This document shows, piece after piece, positions 1 through 5,742 of a stretch of 5,742 nt of DNA. The stretch is taken from contig JBGTIS010000226.1 of assembly GCA_041745535.1 (NCBI GenBank), forward strand, positions 1 through 5,742, written 5' to 3'. The notes beneath the pieces were generated by a model. The model was not told the origin of the DNA. It worked only from the letters and a program-made list of their open reading frames with translations, and ran no database searches. Made by a program: the position numbers and the translations under genes. The DNA is from JBGTIS01 sp041745535. Its GTDB lineage: Bacteria > Bacteroidota > Bacteroidia > Cytophagales > Cyclobacteriaceae. Each line of letters starts with the position of its first letter. Positions within the stretch are counted from its first letter, which is position 1.

Positions 1-5
1 ATTAT

Positions 6-1112
6 ATGGACGATATGTTGAATAAGATTATTTGGGGTAACAGAATTTTAGATTACGCCCTGGTAGCCCTGGGTATCCTGGTAACATGGACTGTATTGAA
101 ATTAATAAAAAAGCAATTACTTGTTCTCCTGCGGAAAATAACGTCCCGTACTAACACGAACCTTGATGACTTATTAGTTCAGATCGCAGAAAAGTTCGCT
201 GTTCCCTACCTGTACCTGCTCATCAATTATAATATAATATCTTACCTGAACTGGTCGGATAAAATGAAGGGGATTATTGCGGTTGCCTTTATGGTAGTCA
301 CCACTTACTATATTATAAGGGCTCTCAATTTCATCATCCATCATTCAGTGGTGATGTTCATGCAAAAGAAAAATGAACCGCCTGAAAGAATAAAGCAGGT
401 GGATGGTATGCTGCTGGTAGTAAAAGCCCTGACATGGAGCATGGGACTTGTCATGCTGGCGGATAACCTGGGGTATAATATTACAACAATTATAGCGGGA
501 CTTGGCGTAGGCGGTATTGCCATCGCCCTGGCGGCGCAGAATATATTAGGCGACCTGTTCAGTTATCTTGTGATATTTTTTGATAAGCCTTTCGAGATCG
601 GCGATTTTATCACGACGGGAGAAAACAGCGGGGTAGTGGAAAAAATCGGTATTAAAACAACTCATGTAAGAAGCCTTGACGGTCAGCAATTGATAATGCC
701 CAATTCAGAAATGGCGAAATCAGTCATTCAAAATTTCAAACGGTTGGAACGCAGACGAATAGTGTTCAGCATTGGCGTGGTTTATTATACCCCTGTCCAT
801 CAGCTGCGCAAAATTCCGGGTATGATAAAAGATATCGTAATGGTGCAGGAAAATGCTACCTATGACCGGGTACATCTTAAATCCTTCGGCGATTTTAGCA
901 TTAATTACGAGATCGTCTATTATGTTGAATCAGCGGATTACTTAATGTACATGAATACACACCATAATATTTGTATGGATATTTTTGAACATTTTGAAGA
1001 AAAAGGAATTGAATTCGCGTTTCCTACTCAAACAATTTTTATTAATAAACCGGCTGAGGTTGAGGAGAATAAAAAGAATCATTACAATGTGGTCAGTAAC
1101 TCTGCCTCATAA
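6..1112 (+). CDS. Small-conductance mechanosensitive ion channel, MscS family
   Basis: This is an inner-membrane channel of the MscS family, which opens under membrane tension and releases small solutes after a drop in external osmolarity. The 368-residue product has hydrophobic stretches at about residues 15-35, 66-82, 88-112 and 133-152. The pore helix follows at about 158-192, with the Gly/Ala-rich stretch GLGVGGIAIALAAQNILGD (165-183). After it come the hallmarks of the beta domain: FDKPFEIGDFI (192-202), VEKIGIKTTHVRSLDG (211-226) and MPNS (231-234). FAFPTQT (338-344) lies near the C-terminus. About five membrane segments make it longer than the three-segment E. coli MscS, as in many Bacteroidetes and cyanobacterial members. 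The ATG at 6 gives a normal N-terminus. ATG 15 is an alternative start, and only five bases are visible upstream, so an extension cannot be excluded. The gene is separated from the next by 192 bases and probably transcribed on its own. Family assignment is firm; gating and solute preference are unknown. Confidence 0.93.
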   Translation: MDDMLNKIIWGNRILDYALVALGILVTWTVLKLIKKQLLVLLRKITSRTNTNLDDLLVQIAEKFAVPYLYLLINYNIISYLNWSDKMKGIIAVAFMVVTTYYIIRALNFIIHHSVVMFMQKKNEPPERIKQVDGMLLVVKALTWSMGLVMLADNLGYNITTIIAGLGVGGIAIALAAQNILGDLFSYLVIFFDKPFEIGDFITTGENSGVVEKIGIKTTHVRSLDGQQLIMPNSEMAKSVIQNFKRLERRRIVFSIGVVYYTPVHQLRKIPGMIKDIVMVQENATYDRVHLKSFGDFSINYEIVYYVESADYLMYMNTHHNICMDIFEHFEEKGIEFAFPTQTIFINKPAEVEENKKNHYNVVSNSAS

Positions 1113-1137
1113 AACAGATAAACTATCGGCCTTTATA

Positions 1138-1181
1138 CTTAGAATGCAGCTTGGCATGTAAGAATTGAATACTTTTTTTTT
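1138..1181 (+). terminator. Possible weak terminator after the MscS gene
   Basis: An imperfect hairpin pairs CTTA (1138-1141) with TAAG (1159-1162) and ATGC (1144-1147) with GCAT (1154-1157), around the loop AGCTTG. Nine T residues follow at 1173-1181. The T-run begins about ten bases after the stem and the stem is short, so this is not a classic intrinsic terminator. It is the only terminator-like structure I see between the channel gene and gpsA. Confidence 0.3.
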
Positions 1182-1250
1182 ACAAGATTAAAATCCAATT
1201 AAAATTCATGGCTTTCTTGTATAATGCCCGGTTAGCCAAAAGCAATTGAT

Positions 1251-1258
1251 TAACTTTG
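1251..1258 (+). promoter_or_regulatory. Candidate Bacteroidetes -7 promoter element for the gpsA operon
   Basis: TAACTTTG matches the Bacteroidetes primary-sigma -7 consensus TAnnTTTG exactly and is followed by C, as is common. It would place the transcript start near 1264-1266, leaving a leader of about 40 bases before the TTG start of gpsA. No convincing -33 TTG/TTTG is found at the usual spacing: the nearest TTG lies at 1217-1219, too far upstream, and GTTAG at 1231-1235 is only a weak match. The rest of the 1113-1304 gap shows no other gene. Confidence 0.5.
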
Positions 1259-1311
1259 CAACGCTCTTTACATATAATTTTCTTAACTATTAAAATTACC
1301 GACTTTGCAAC
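1253..1311 (+). repeat. Two direct copies of ACTTTGCAAC flanking the gpsA leader
   Basis: The ten-base word ACTTTGCAAC occurs at 1253-1262 and again at 1302-1311, 49 bases apart. The first copy overlaps the TAACTTTG promoter element, and the second contains the TTG used as the gpsA start (1305-1307). The copies could be a second -7-like site, a regulator site or chance; the sequence alone cannot decide. Confidence 0.45.
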
Positions 1312-2303
1312 CACTGCAATCCATTACCATTATTGGAGGTGGAAGTTGGGCCACAGCACTTGTTAAGATCTTTTCCGAAAGCGGTATTATTGTCACCTGG
1401 TGCCTTCGATCCCAGGATCATGTAAATTTTTTGCTGGCAAACGGCAGAAACCCTAATTACCTGAGTTTTTTACAACTCAATATGCAATTCATCAGGCCAA
1501 CCAATTTATTGGAGGAGGCCCTTGCTTGTTCGGAGGATATTTTATTTGTTGTGCCTTCCGCCTACCTGGAATCAACTATTTCCGGTTTCGATGAAAATAT
1601 ACTTCAGGATAAACGACTGTATGTTTCAATGAAAGGTTTAGTATCTGATGAATTTATGCTTCCCTCTGTTTTTATTGCACGGCAATTTAACATGGAAGTA
1701 AAAGACATCACCGTCCTCGCTGGTCCCTGTCATGCCGAAGAAATTGCGATGGACAAGAAAACATTTTTGACGGTTTCAGGGGAAAACGATTGTATCGTAA
1801 AAAGAATGGTGCAAGCCGTGAAATCGCACTATATACATGTTATTACAAATAGCGATCCGCTGGGGGTGGAATATGCCGCGATTATGAAAAACGTTATTGG
1901 AATTGCCAGTGGCATCGTAAAAGGACTAAACTACGGTGATAATTTTTTGGCCGTTGTAGTCAGCAATGCCATGAGAGAAATAAGAGATTTTTTGAAGGCA
2001 GTAGATAACGAAAAAAGAGATCTGAATGACTCCGTCTATTTTGGCGATCTGCTGGTAACAGCCTATTCGGAATTCAGCCGCAACAGAAGCTTTGGATCCA
2101 TGATCGGCCGTGGTTATTCCGTCCCTATTGCAGAAAGCCGTATGAATATGATCGCTGAAGGATTCCCGGCCGTAAAGGGAATGCACCAGGCTGCATCGCA
2201 CCTGGGTATTAATATGCCTGTTTTATCGACCGTGTACCGGGTATTGTACCAGCACGGATCACCCTTTGCAGAATTTAAATTATTAGAAAAACATTTAAAA
2301 TAA
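1305..2303 (+). CDS. gpsA: NAD(P)-dependent glycerol-3-phosphate dehydrogenase
   Basis: This cytoplasmic enzyme reduces dihydroxyacetone phosphate to sn-glycerol-3-phosphate, normally for phospholipid synthesis. The 332-residue length is typical of GpsA. The N-terminal Rossmann nucleotide-binding loop is GGGSWATA (11-18). It is followed by VVPSAYL (82-88), SMKG with K110, AGPCHAEE (139-146), the catalytic-lysine segment YAAIMKNVIGIASGI with K195 (190-204), and SRNRSFG (258-264) of the substrate-binding C-terminal domain. All expected residues are present. The start is TTG at 1305: an in-frame stop lies at 1284, no ATG or GTG occurs between it and the Rossmann motif, and TTG gives the usual short lead into the first beta strand. 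The gene ends four bases before the glucosylglycerol-phosphate synthase fusion, so the two are almost certainly co-transcribed. Its product is the acceptor substrate of that enzyme. This copy may therefore be dedicated to osmolyte synthesis, or it may be the cell's only gpsA. Confidence 0.95.
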   Translation: MQPLQSITIIGGGSWATALVKIFSESGIIVTWCLRSQDHVNFLLANGRNPNYLSFLQLNMQFIRPTNLLEEALACSEDILFVVPSAYLESTISGFDENILQDKRLYVSMKGLVSDEFMLPSVFIARQFNMEVKDITVLAGPCHAEEIAMDKKTFLTVSGENDCIVKRMVQAVKSHYIHVITNSDPLGVEYAAIMKNVIGIASGIVKGLNYGDNFLAVVVSNAMREIRDFLKAVDNEKRDLNDSVYFGDLLVTAYSEFSRNRSFGSMIGRGYSVPIAESRMNMIAEGFPAVKGMHQAASHLGINMPVLSTVYRVLYQHGSPFAEFKLLEKHLK

Positions 2304-2307
2304 AACT

Positions 2308-4590
2308 ATGCTTTTACTCGCAACAGATCTGGATGGCACTTTCCTGGCTGGAAAAAGTGCATATAAACAACAACTTTACCGGCTGATGCGGGACAGACAG
2401 GACGTACTGCTTGTTTTTGTAACAGGCCGTGGTCTAGAAACCGTTATTCCTTTGCTGAACGACCCTGTCATACCCAACCCTCATTATATCATCTGCGATG
2501 TGGGGGCTACTATTGTTAATGGTTTGACATTGGAACCCATTCAGCCCTTACAGGCGACTATTGAAGAAAAATGGCCGGGCCACCTGGATATCTATAATAA
2601 ATTAAAGAGCGTAAATGGCCTTCAATGGCAGGAAGTTCCTCAAATGCGCAGGTGTTCTTTTTTCTATAATGAAGATACCGATCTGGAAGAAGTAAAAAGC
2701 ATCAGCCAGGCATTGGGTTGTGATATGCTTTTATCGGCTGAAAAATATGTTGACATTTTACCACCGGGTGTTAATAAGGGTTCCTCCCTGCAGCAACTGG
2801 TGAAATTATTGAAACTGCCTGCGAAACAAATACTGGTAGCAGGAGATACTTTAAATGATCTGTCGTTATATAATACTGGCTACAAGGGTGTGGTAGTAGG
2901 TGAAGCGGAAGAAAAGCTGACGGAAGCAACAAAAGATATGCTGCATGTTTACCAGGCAGACAAAACCGGTTGTGGCGGCATCCTGGAATCGTTGGAACAT
3001 TTTCATGAATTCAGGAATTATTTCCCAAACGAAGAAATTGAGAAAATAGAAAGTACCGGCAGCGATAATCAATTGCTGATGGTTTATCACCGGTTGCCGT
3101 ACGATGTAAAACAAATGAATGGCAGAAAGGAACGAATACCGCCTCAAAGCCCAAACGGAATTATTCCATCTTTGCTGGGATTCTTCAGCGGCGGACGTAC
3201 CGGTACATGGGTAGCATGGGAAGAAACCGAAAAGAAAATGGAAAATTTGCGAAATGTATATGTGGATGAAAAGAAATATCCTAACCTGCTGGTATCCCGT
3301 ATCGGGCTAAACAAAAAAGATGTTGATCTATTTTACAAAGTATTTTCTAAAGAAGCTTTCTGGCCAACTATTTTTTCTTTTATTGATAAAGCCACTTTTA
3401 ATCATGCGCATTGGGACCACTTTGTTAAAGTAAACCGGTTGTTTGCCGAAAAAGTGGCCGCCGAAGCGGACTATGAAGCTATTGTTTGGATACACGATTA
3501 TAATTTGTGGATGGTGCCAGGGGTACTCAGGCAATTGAGGCCGGACCTTAAGATCGCTTTTTTCCATCATACCAGTTTTCCACCTGCCGATATATTCAAT
3601 ATCATTCCGTGGCGGGGTGAAATTATTGGCAGTCTTTTACAATGCGATTACATTGGTTTTCATATACCCCGCTATGTAGAGAATTTTATAGATGTGGTAA
3701 AAAGCCAGTTGCCGGTTAAAGTAACAGAAGAAATAAATTGTACGGAACGGTTTTTGACCTATAGCTGTCCCCTGGGTGTTGAAAAAATGACGCGAAGCAT
3801 AATTGCCGGTGAGCGGAAAATAAAACTGGGCGCACATCCGGTAGGAGTAAACGTAGATTATATTAAAGAATTATCCGGCCTGCCCGGCACCAAAGAGTCA
3901 ATTACAGATATTCGAAAGAGCATTGGTGAAAAAAAGATTATCCTCAGTGTTGAAAGACTTGATTATGTAAAAGGCCCGCTGGAGAAAATACATGCCTTCG
4001 GGGAATTTTTAGAACAATATCCTGAATTTCATGGCAAGGTAGAATTGATCAACATTTGCACCCCTCCGGCGAAAGGAATGAAAATTTATGAAAAGGTACA
4101 ACAGGAACTGGAACAGGCTATCGGAAAAATAAATGGAAAATATTCTAAGTTCGACTGGACACCGATCCATTTTTTCTTCCGTTCTTTTTCTTTTGAAGAA
4201 CTGATTGCCTATTATAGTGTAGCTGATATTGCATGGATTACTCCTCTCAGAGACGGGTTAAATCTTGTAGCAAAGGAATATGTGGCCACACAGGGATTAA
4301 GAAAAGATGACAGCGGGGTACTGTTGTTATCAGAATTTGCCGGGGCCTCTGTGGAGTTAAAGTATGCTTTACTCACTAATCCGTACGATCGCAAATCATT
4401 GAAAGAGGGACTGCTTCATGCTTTAACCATGGATATTGCGGACCGGCGTATGCGGATGAGACGATTGTTTGACTCGGTTAATTATTACAATATTAATTTC
4501 TGGGGCGAAGAATTCCTGTCAGAGATTGAAAACATTCGCGAAGAAAATGAAACAGAAATTTACTCGCCAGTATTTAAATCGAGTTTATAA
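2308..4590 (+). CDS. ggpPS: Bifunctional glucosylglycerol-phosphate phosphatase/synthase (HAD-GT20 fusion)
   Basis: This cytoplasmic fusion is predicted to make glucosylglycerol phosphate from a nucleotide-glucose (ADP-glucose in characterised GgpS) and glycerol-3-phosphate, and then dephosphorylate it. Residues 1-232 are a HAD phosphatase of the sucrose-phosphatase-like type: DLDGT with D7 and D9, VFVTGR (36-41), K157 and GDTLND with D180 and D184. After a linker (about 233-255), residues 256-745 form a GT20 domain: VYHRLPYD (259-266), SPNGIIPSLLGFF (281-293), TWVAWEE (300-306), SKEAFWP (347-353), WIHDYNLW (394-401), AFFHHTSFP (417-425), HIPRYVENF (452-460), RLDYVKG (550-556) and PLRDGLNLVAKEY (646-658). 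HRLPYD, SPNGI and HDYNLW follow cyanobacterial GgpS as I remember it. OtsA-type trehalose-phosphate synthases instead have a GG loop and HDYHL. The order phosphatase-then-synthase matches GgpPS fusions described in Stenotrophomonas and related proteobacteria. The ATG at 2308 lies four bases after gpsA in an A-rich context. A trehalose-phosphate or other glycosyl-phosphate activity is the main alternative. Confidence 0.88.
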   Translation: MLLLATDLDGTFLAGKSAYKQQLYRLMRDRQDVLLVFVTGRGLETVIPLLNDPVIPNPHYIICDVGATIVNGLTLEPIQPLQATIEEKWPGHLDIYNKLKSVNGLQWQEVPQMRRCSFFYNEDTDLEEVKSISQALGCDMLLSAEKYVDILPPGVNKGSSLQQLVKLLKLPAKQILVAGDTLNDLSLYNTGYKGVVVGEAEEKLTEATKDMLHVYQADKTGCGGILESLEHFHEFRNYFPNEEIEKIESTGSDNQLLMVYHRLPYDVKQMNGRKERIPPQSPNGIIPSLLGFFSGGRTGTWVAWEETEKKMENLRNVYVDEKKYPNLLVSRIGLNKKDVDLFYKVFSKEAFWPTIFSFIDKATFNHAHWDHFVKVNRLFAEKVAAEADYEAIVWIHDYNLWMVPGVLRQLRPDLKIAFFHHTSFPPADIFNIIPWRGEIIGSLLQCDYIGFHIPRYVENFIDVVKSQLPVKVTEEINCTERFLTYSCPLGVEKMTRSIIAGERKIKLGAHPVGVNVDYIKELSGLPGTKESITDIRKSIGEKKIILSVERLDYVKGPLEKIHAFGEFLEQYPEFHGKVELINICTPPAKGMKIYEKVQQELEQAIGKINGKYSKFDWTPIHFFFRSFSFEELIAYYSVADIAWITPLRDGLNLVAKEYVATQGLRKDDSGVLLLSEFAGASVELKYALLTNPYDRKSLKEGLLHALTMDIADRRMRMRRLFDSVNYYNINFWGEEFLSEIENIREENETEIYSPVFKSSL

Positions 4591-4597
4591 AATTTGT

Positions 4598-4627
4598 GTT
4601 AACCAGTAGTTAACCAGTTTAACCAAT
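4598..4627 (+). repeat. Cluster of three TTAACCA repeats downstream of ggpPS
   Basis: TTAACCA occurs at 4599-4605, 4610-4616 and 4619-4625, with AACCA spaced 11 and then 9 bases apart, close to one helical turn. The first two copies are part of a longer match, GTTAACCAGT. Since GTTAAC is self-complementary, the copies at 4598-4603 and 4609-4614 can also pair as a 6-bp stem with a five-base loop. The cluster starts eight bases after the ggpPS stop. It could be an operator for the receptor gene or a weak transcript end; no T-run follows. Confidence 0.45.
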
Positions 4628-4723
4628 TATCCATTTAATGCTACCTGCAATTGGCCAGATGGTATATCGCAAAATGGACTGGTGCATATTTATTTTAGCC
4701 GGTGTTATTTAAAAACATAAAAT

Positions 4724-4756
4724 ATGAGAGAAAATTCGTTTAACCTATTTGTGTAA
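4724..4756 (+). CDS. Possible 10-residue leader peptide upstream of the receptor gene
   Basis: An ATG in an A-rich context opens a short frame encoding MRENSFNLFV and ends at TAA 4754-4756. The stop falls two bases before the perfect hairpin at 4759-4782 and 40 bases before the receptor start. The position is what a translated leader controlling a downstream structure would have. A frame this short is easily produced by chance, and the composition suggests no amino-acid sensing. I cannot place a convincing promoter for it. Confidence 0.18.
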   Translation: MRENSFNLFV

Positions 4757-4758
4757 AT

Positions 4759-4782
4759 GATGGTACAGCCCGTTGTACCATC
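4759..4782 (+). promoter_or_regulatory. Perfect 9-bp inverted repeat in the receptor gene leader
   Basis: GATGGTACA (4759-4767) and TGTACCATC (4774-4782) are exact reverse complements around the six-base loop GCCCGT. The stem ends 14 bases before the receptor ATG and is followed by TAAATTTT, which is A/T-rich but not a true T-run. It may be an RNA hairpin acting as an attenuator, terminator or translation control, or a DNA operator. The distal arm can also pair with TGGTAT at 4790-4795 (GTACCA with one G-U), which is an alternative fold touching the start codon. Confidence 0.5.
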
Positions 4783-4796
4783 TAAATTTTGGTATC

Positions 4797-5742
4797 ATGA
4801 AAAGTATATTTTTTATTCTTATTGGGGTCCTGCTTTATTTAAATGCATCTGCACAGTCTGAAGACGAATATCAGCCTGATCAAACGATCGTACCCGGTTT
4901 AAATAATAATTCAAACAGTATTTATGGCAAATTGACCGATAAAAAAACAGGTAAGGCCATTGAAGCTGCGTCGGTGCAGATATACCCTGCGTTGAAAGGG
5001 AAAGGCGATAGTCTTTTAAATGGCATGTTGAGCAGGCAAAACGGTGAATTTCGGTTTAATAAACTTCCGCGGGATAGCAGTTTCCGATTGGTTATTTCCG
5101 CATTAGGGCACGAAACATTGGAACAAATAATTACAATAAATAATAAGGAGCATGGCGGGCAACCCTTTTTTCAAAAAGATCTTGGCAATATCGGTTTACA
5201 AACTTATATCAAACAATTGGGTGAAGTGATCGTCAGTTCCAGCCGCCCGGCTCTTGAAATGGGGATCGATCGAAAAATTTTTAACGTGAGTAATAGCCTC
5301 CTCGCAACGGGGGGAACCGCTGTTGATATTATGAAAAATATTCCGTCGGTGTCGGTGGATCTTGAAGGCAATGTTGAACTACGAAACAATACGCCGCAGA
5401 TATTTATAGATGGTCGTCCCACCATTTTGACACTTGACCAGATTCCGGCGGACCATATTGATAAAATAGAACTGATCACCAACCCTTCGGCGAAATTTGA
5501 CGCTGCCAGTTCGGGTGGCATCATCAATATCGTGTTAAAGAAAAATAAACGTGTTGGATTAAACGGGGTGGCTACGTTAAGCGGCGGTACCCCGAAAGTT
5601 TTCAGCGGAAATTTAAATTTGAATTTGCGCCAGGGTAAGGTCAATTTTTTTGTTAGCGCCGGGCATAATCAATCGGGTGGAAATGCAAAAGGGAAAACGG
5701 AACGTCAGAATAAAGCGGATGGGTTGATCACCGATTATTTTA
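4797..5742 (+). CDS. Outer-membrane beta-barrel / TonB-dependent receptor-like protein (N-terminal part)
   Basis: The frame opens at ATG 4797 and runs off the window after 315 codons, so only the N-terminal part is visible. Residues 1-19 form a Sec signal peptide (hydrophobic core FFILIGVLLYL, cleavage after ASA). Residues about 41-115 resemble a carboxypeptidase-regulatory-like beta-sandwich: SIYGKLTDKKTGKAIEAASV (41-60), NGEFRFNKLP (82-91), then VISALGHET. The plug domain follows: VDIMKNIPSVSVDLEGNVEL (176-195), IFIDGRP (202-208), KIELITNPSAKFDAASSGG (223-241) and INIVLKK (243-249). Barrel strands begin at about 253. This arrangement is typical of the Bacteroidetes outer-membrane beta-barrel family related to TonB-dependent receptors. 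It is distinct from classic SusC, and no SusD partner can be seen here. The ligand cannot be told, and an obvious TonB box is not apparent. A 206-base gap with its own structured leader separates it from ggpPS, so it is probably a separate unit. Confidence 0.9.
   Translation, partial: MKSIFFILIGVLLYLNASAQSEDEYQPDQTIVPGLNNNSNSIYGKLTDKKTGKAIEAASVQIYPALKGKGDSLLNGMLSRQNGEFRFNKLPRDSSFRLVISALGHETLEQIITINNKEHGGQPFFQKDLGNIGLQTYIKQLGEVIVSSSRPALEMGIDRKIFNVSNSLLATGGTAVDIMKNIPSVSVDLEGNVELRNNTPQIFIDGRPTILTLDQIPADHIDKIELITNPSAKFDAASSGGIINIVLKKNKRVGLNGVATLSGGTPKVFSGNLNLNLRQGKVNFFVSAGHNQSGGNAKGKTERQNKADGLITDYF

Noticed and set aside
1173..1181. The nine-T run as a strong intrinsic terminator
   Set aside because: No stable GC-rich stem lies directly before it; the nearest hairpin is imperfect and about ten bases upstream, so it is listed only as a weak candidate.
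1926..2201. A 91-codon minus-strand frame inside gpsA
   Set aside because: The + strand here encodes conserved GpsA motifs (SRNRSFG and surroundings); the minus translation looks random.
2866..3147. A 93-codon minus-strand frame inside the ggpPS fusion
   Set aside because: It covers the C-terminal end of the HAD domain, the linker and the start of GT20 on the + strand, and it has no motif or start context of its own.
2308..4590. Annotation as trehalose-6-phosphate synthase/phosphatase
   Set aside because: The GT20 family makes this tempting, but the donor loop (SPNGI), HDYNLW and the neighbouring gpsA all favour glucosylglycerol-phosphate synthase.
4757..4861. A 34-residue frame starting at ATG 4757 and overlapping the receptor start
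   Set aside because: It runs out of frame through the hairpin and the signal-peptide codons, with an unremarkable Trp/Tyr/Cys-containing product; it is probably chance.
5204..5644. A 146-codon open frame on the minus strand
   Set aside because: It lies wholly within the receptor gene, whose + strand frame carries a signal peptide and recognisable plug motifs. The minus frame shows no recognisable motif and is a shadow.

Overview
The window reads as a Bacteroidetes chromosome segment, probably from the Chitinophagaceae or a close relative. Four things suggest this: moderate-to-low GC; start codons with A/T-rich leaders and no clear Shine-Dalgarno sequence; a TAnnTTTG-type -7 promoter element; and an outer-membrane beta-barrel receptor of a class typical of the phylum, with a signal peptide, a carboxypeptidase-regulatory-like domain and a plug. 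All four main genes lie on the + strand. The genus is inferred from style, not shown.

Layout. Positions 6-1112 hold a small mechanosensitive channel gene of the MscS family. A 192-base gap (1113-1304) carries a weak hairpin followed at a distance by a T-run, then a good -7 element. Positions 1305-2303 encode an NAD(P)-dependent glycerol-3-phosphate dehydrogenase (gpsA), which starts at TTG. Four bases later, 2308-4590 encodes a 760-residue fusion. Its N-terminal HAD phosphatase is joined to a GT20 glycosyltransferase whose motifs match glucosylglycerol-phosphate synthase (GgpS) rather than ordinary trehalose-6-phosphate synthase. A 206-base gap (4591-4796) contains TTAACCA repeats, a possible 10-codon leader ORF and a perfect 9-bp hairpin. 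From 4797 to the window edge lies the N-terminal 315 codons of an outer-membrane beta-barrel (TonB-dependent-receptor-like) protein.

How the genes fit together. The central pair looks like a compact osmolyte operon. GpsA reduces dihydroxyacetone phosphate to glycerol-3-phosphate. The GT20 half of the fusion would transfer glucose, probably from ADP-glucose, onto it, and the HAD half would remove the phosphate to give glucosylglycerol, a compatible solute known from cyanobacteria and some proteobacteria. The upstream MscS channel would fit as the release valve on hypo-osmotic shock, but it is a separate transcription unit and the link is only by position. The receptor gene downstream has its own leader region and no evident functional link.

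The most interesting content is this gpsA-ggpPS cassette in a Bacteroidetes context, followed by the structured leader before the receptor gene.
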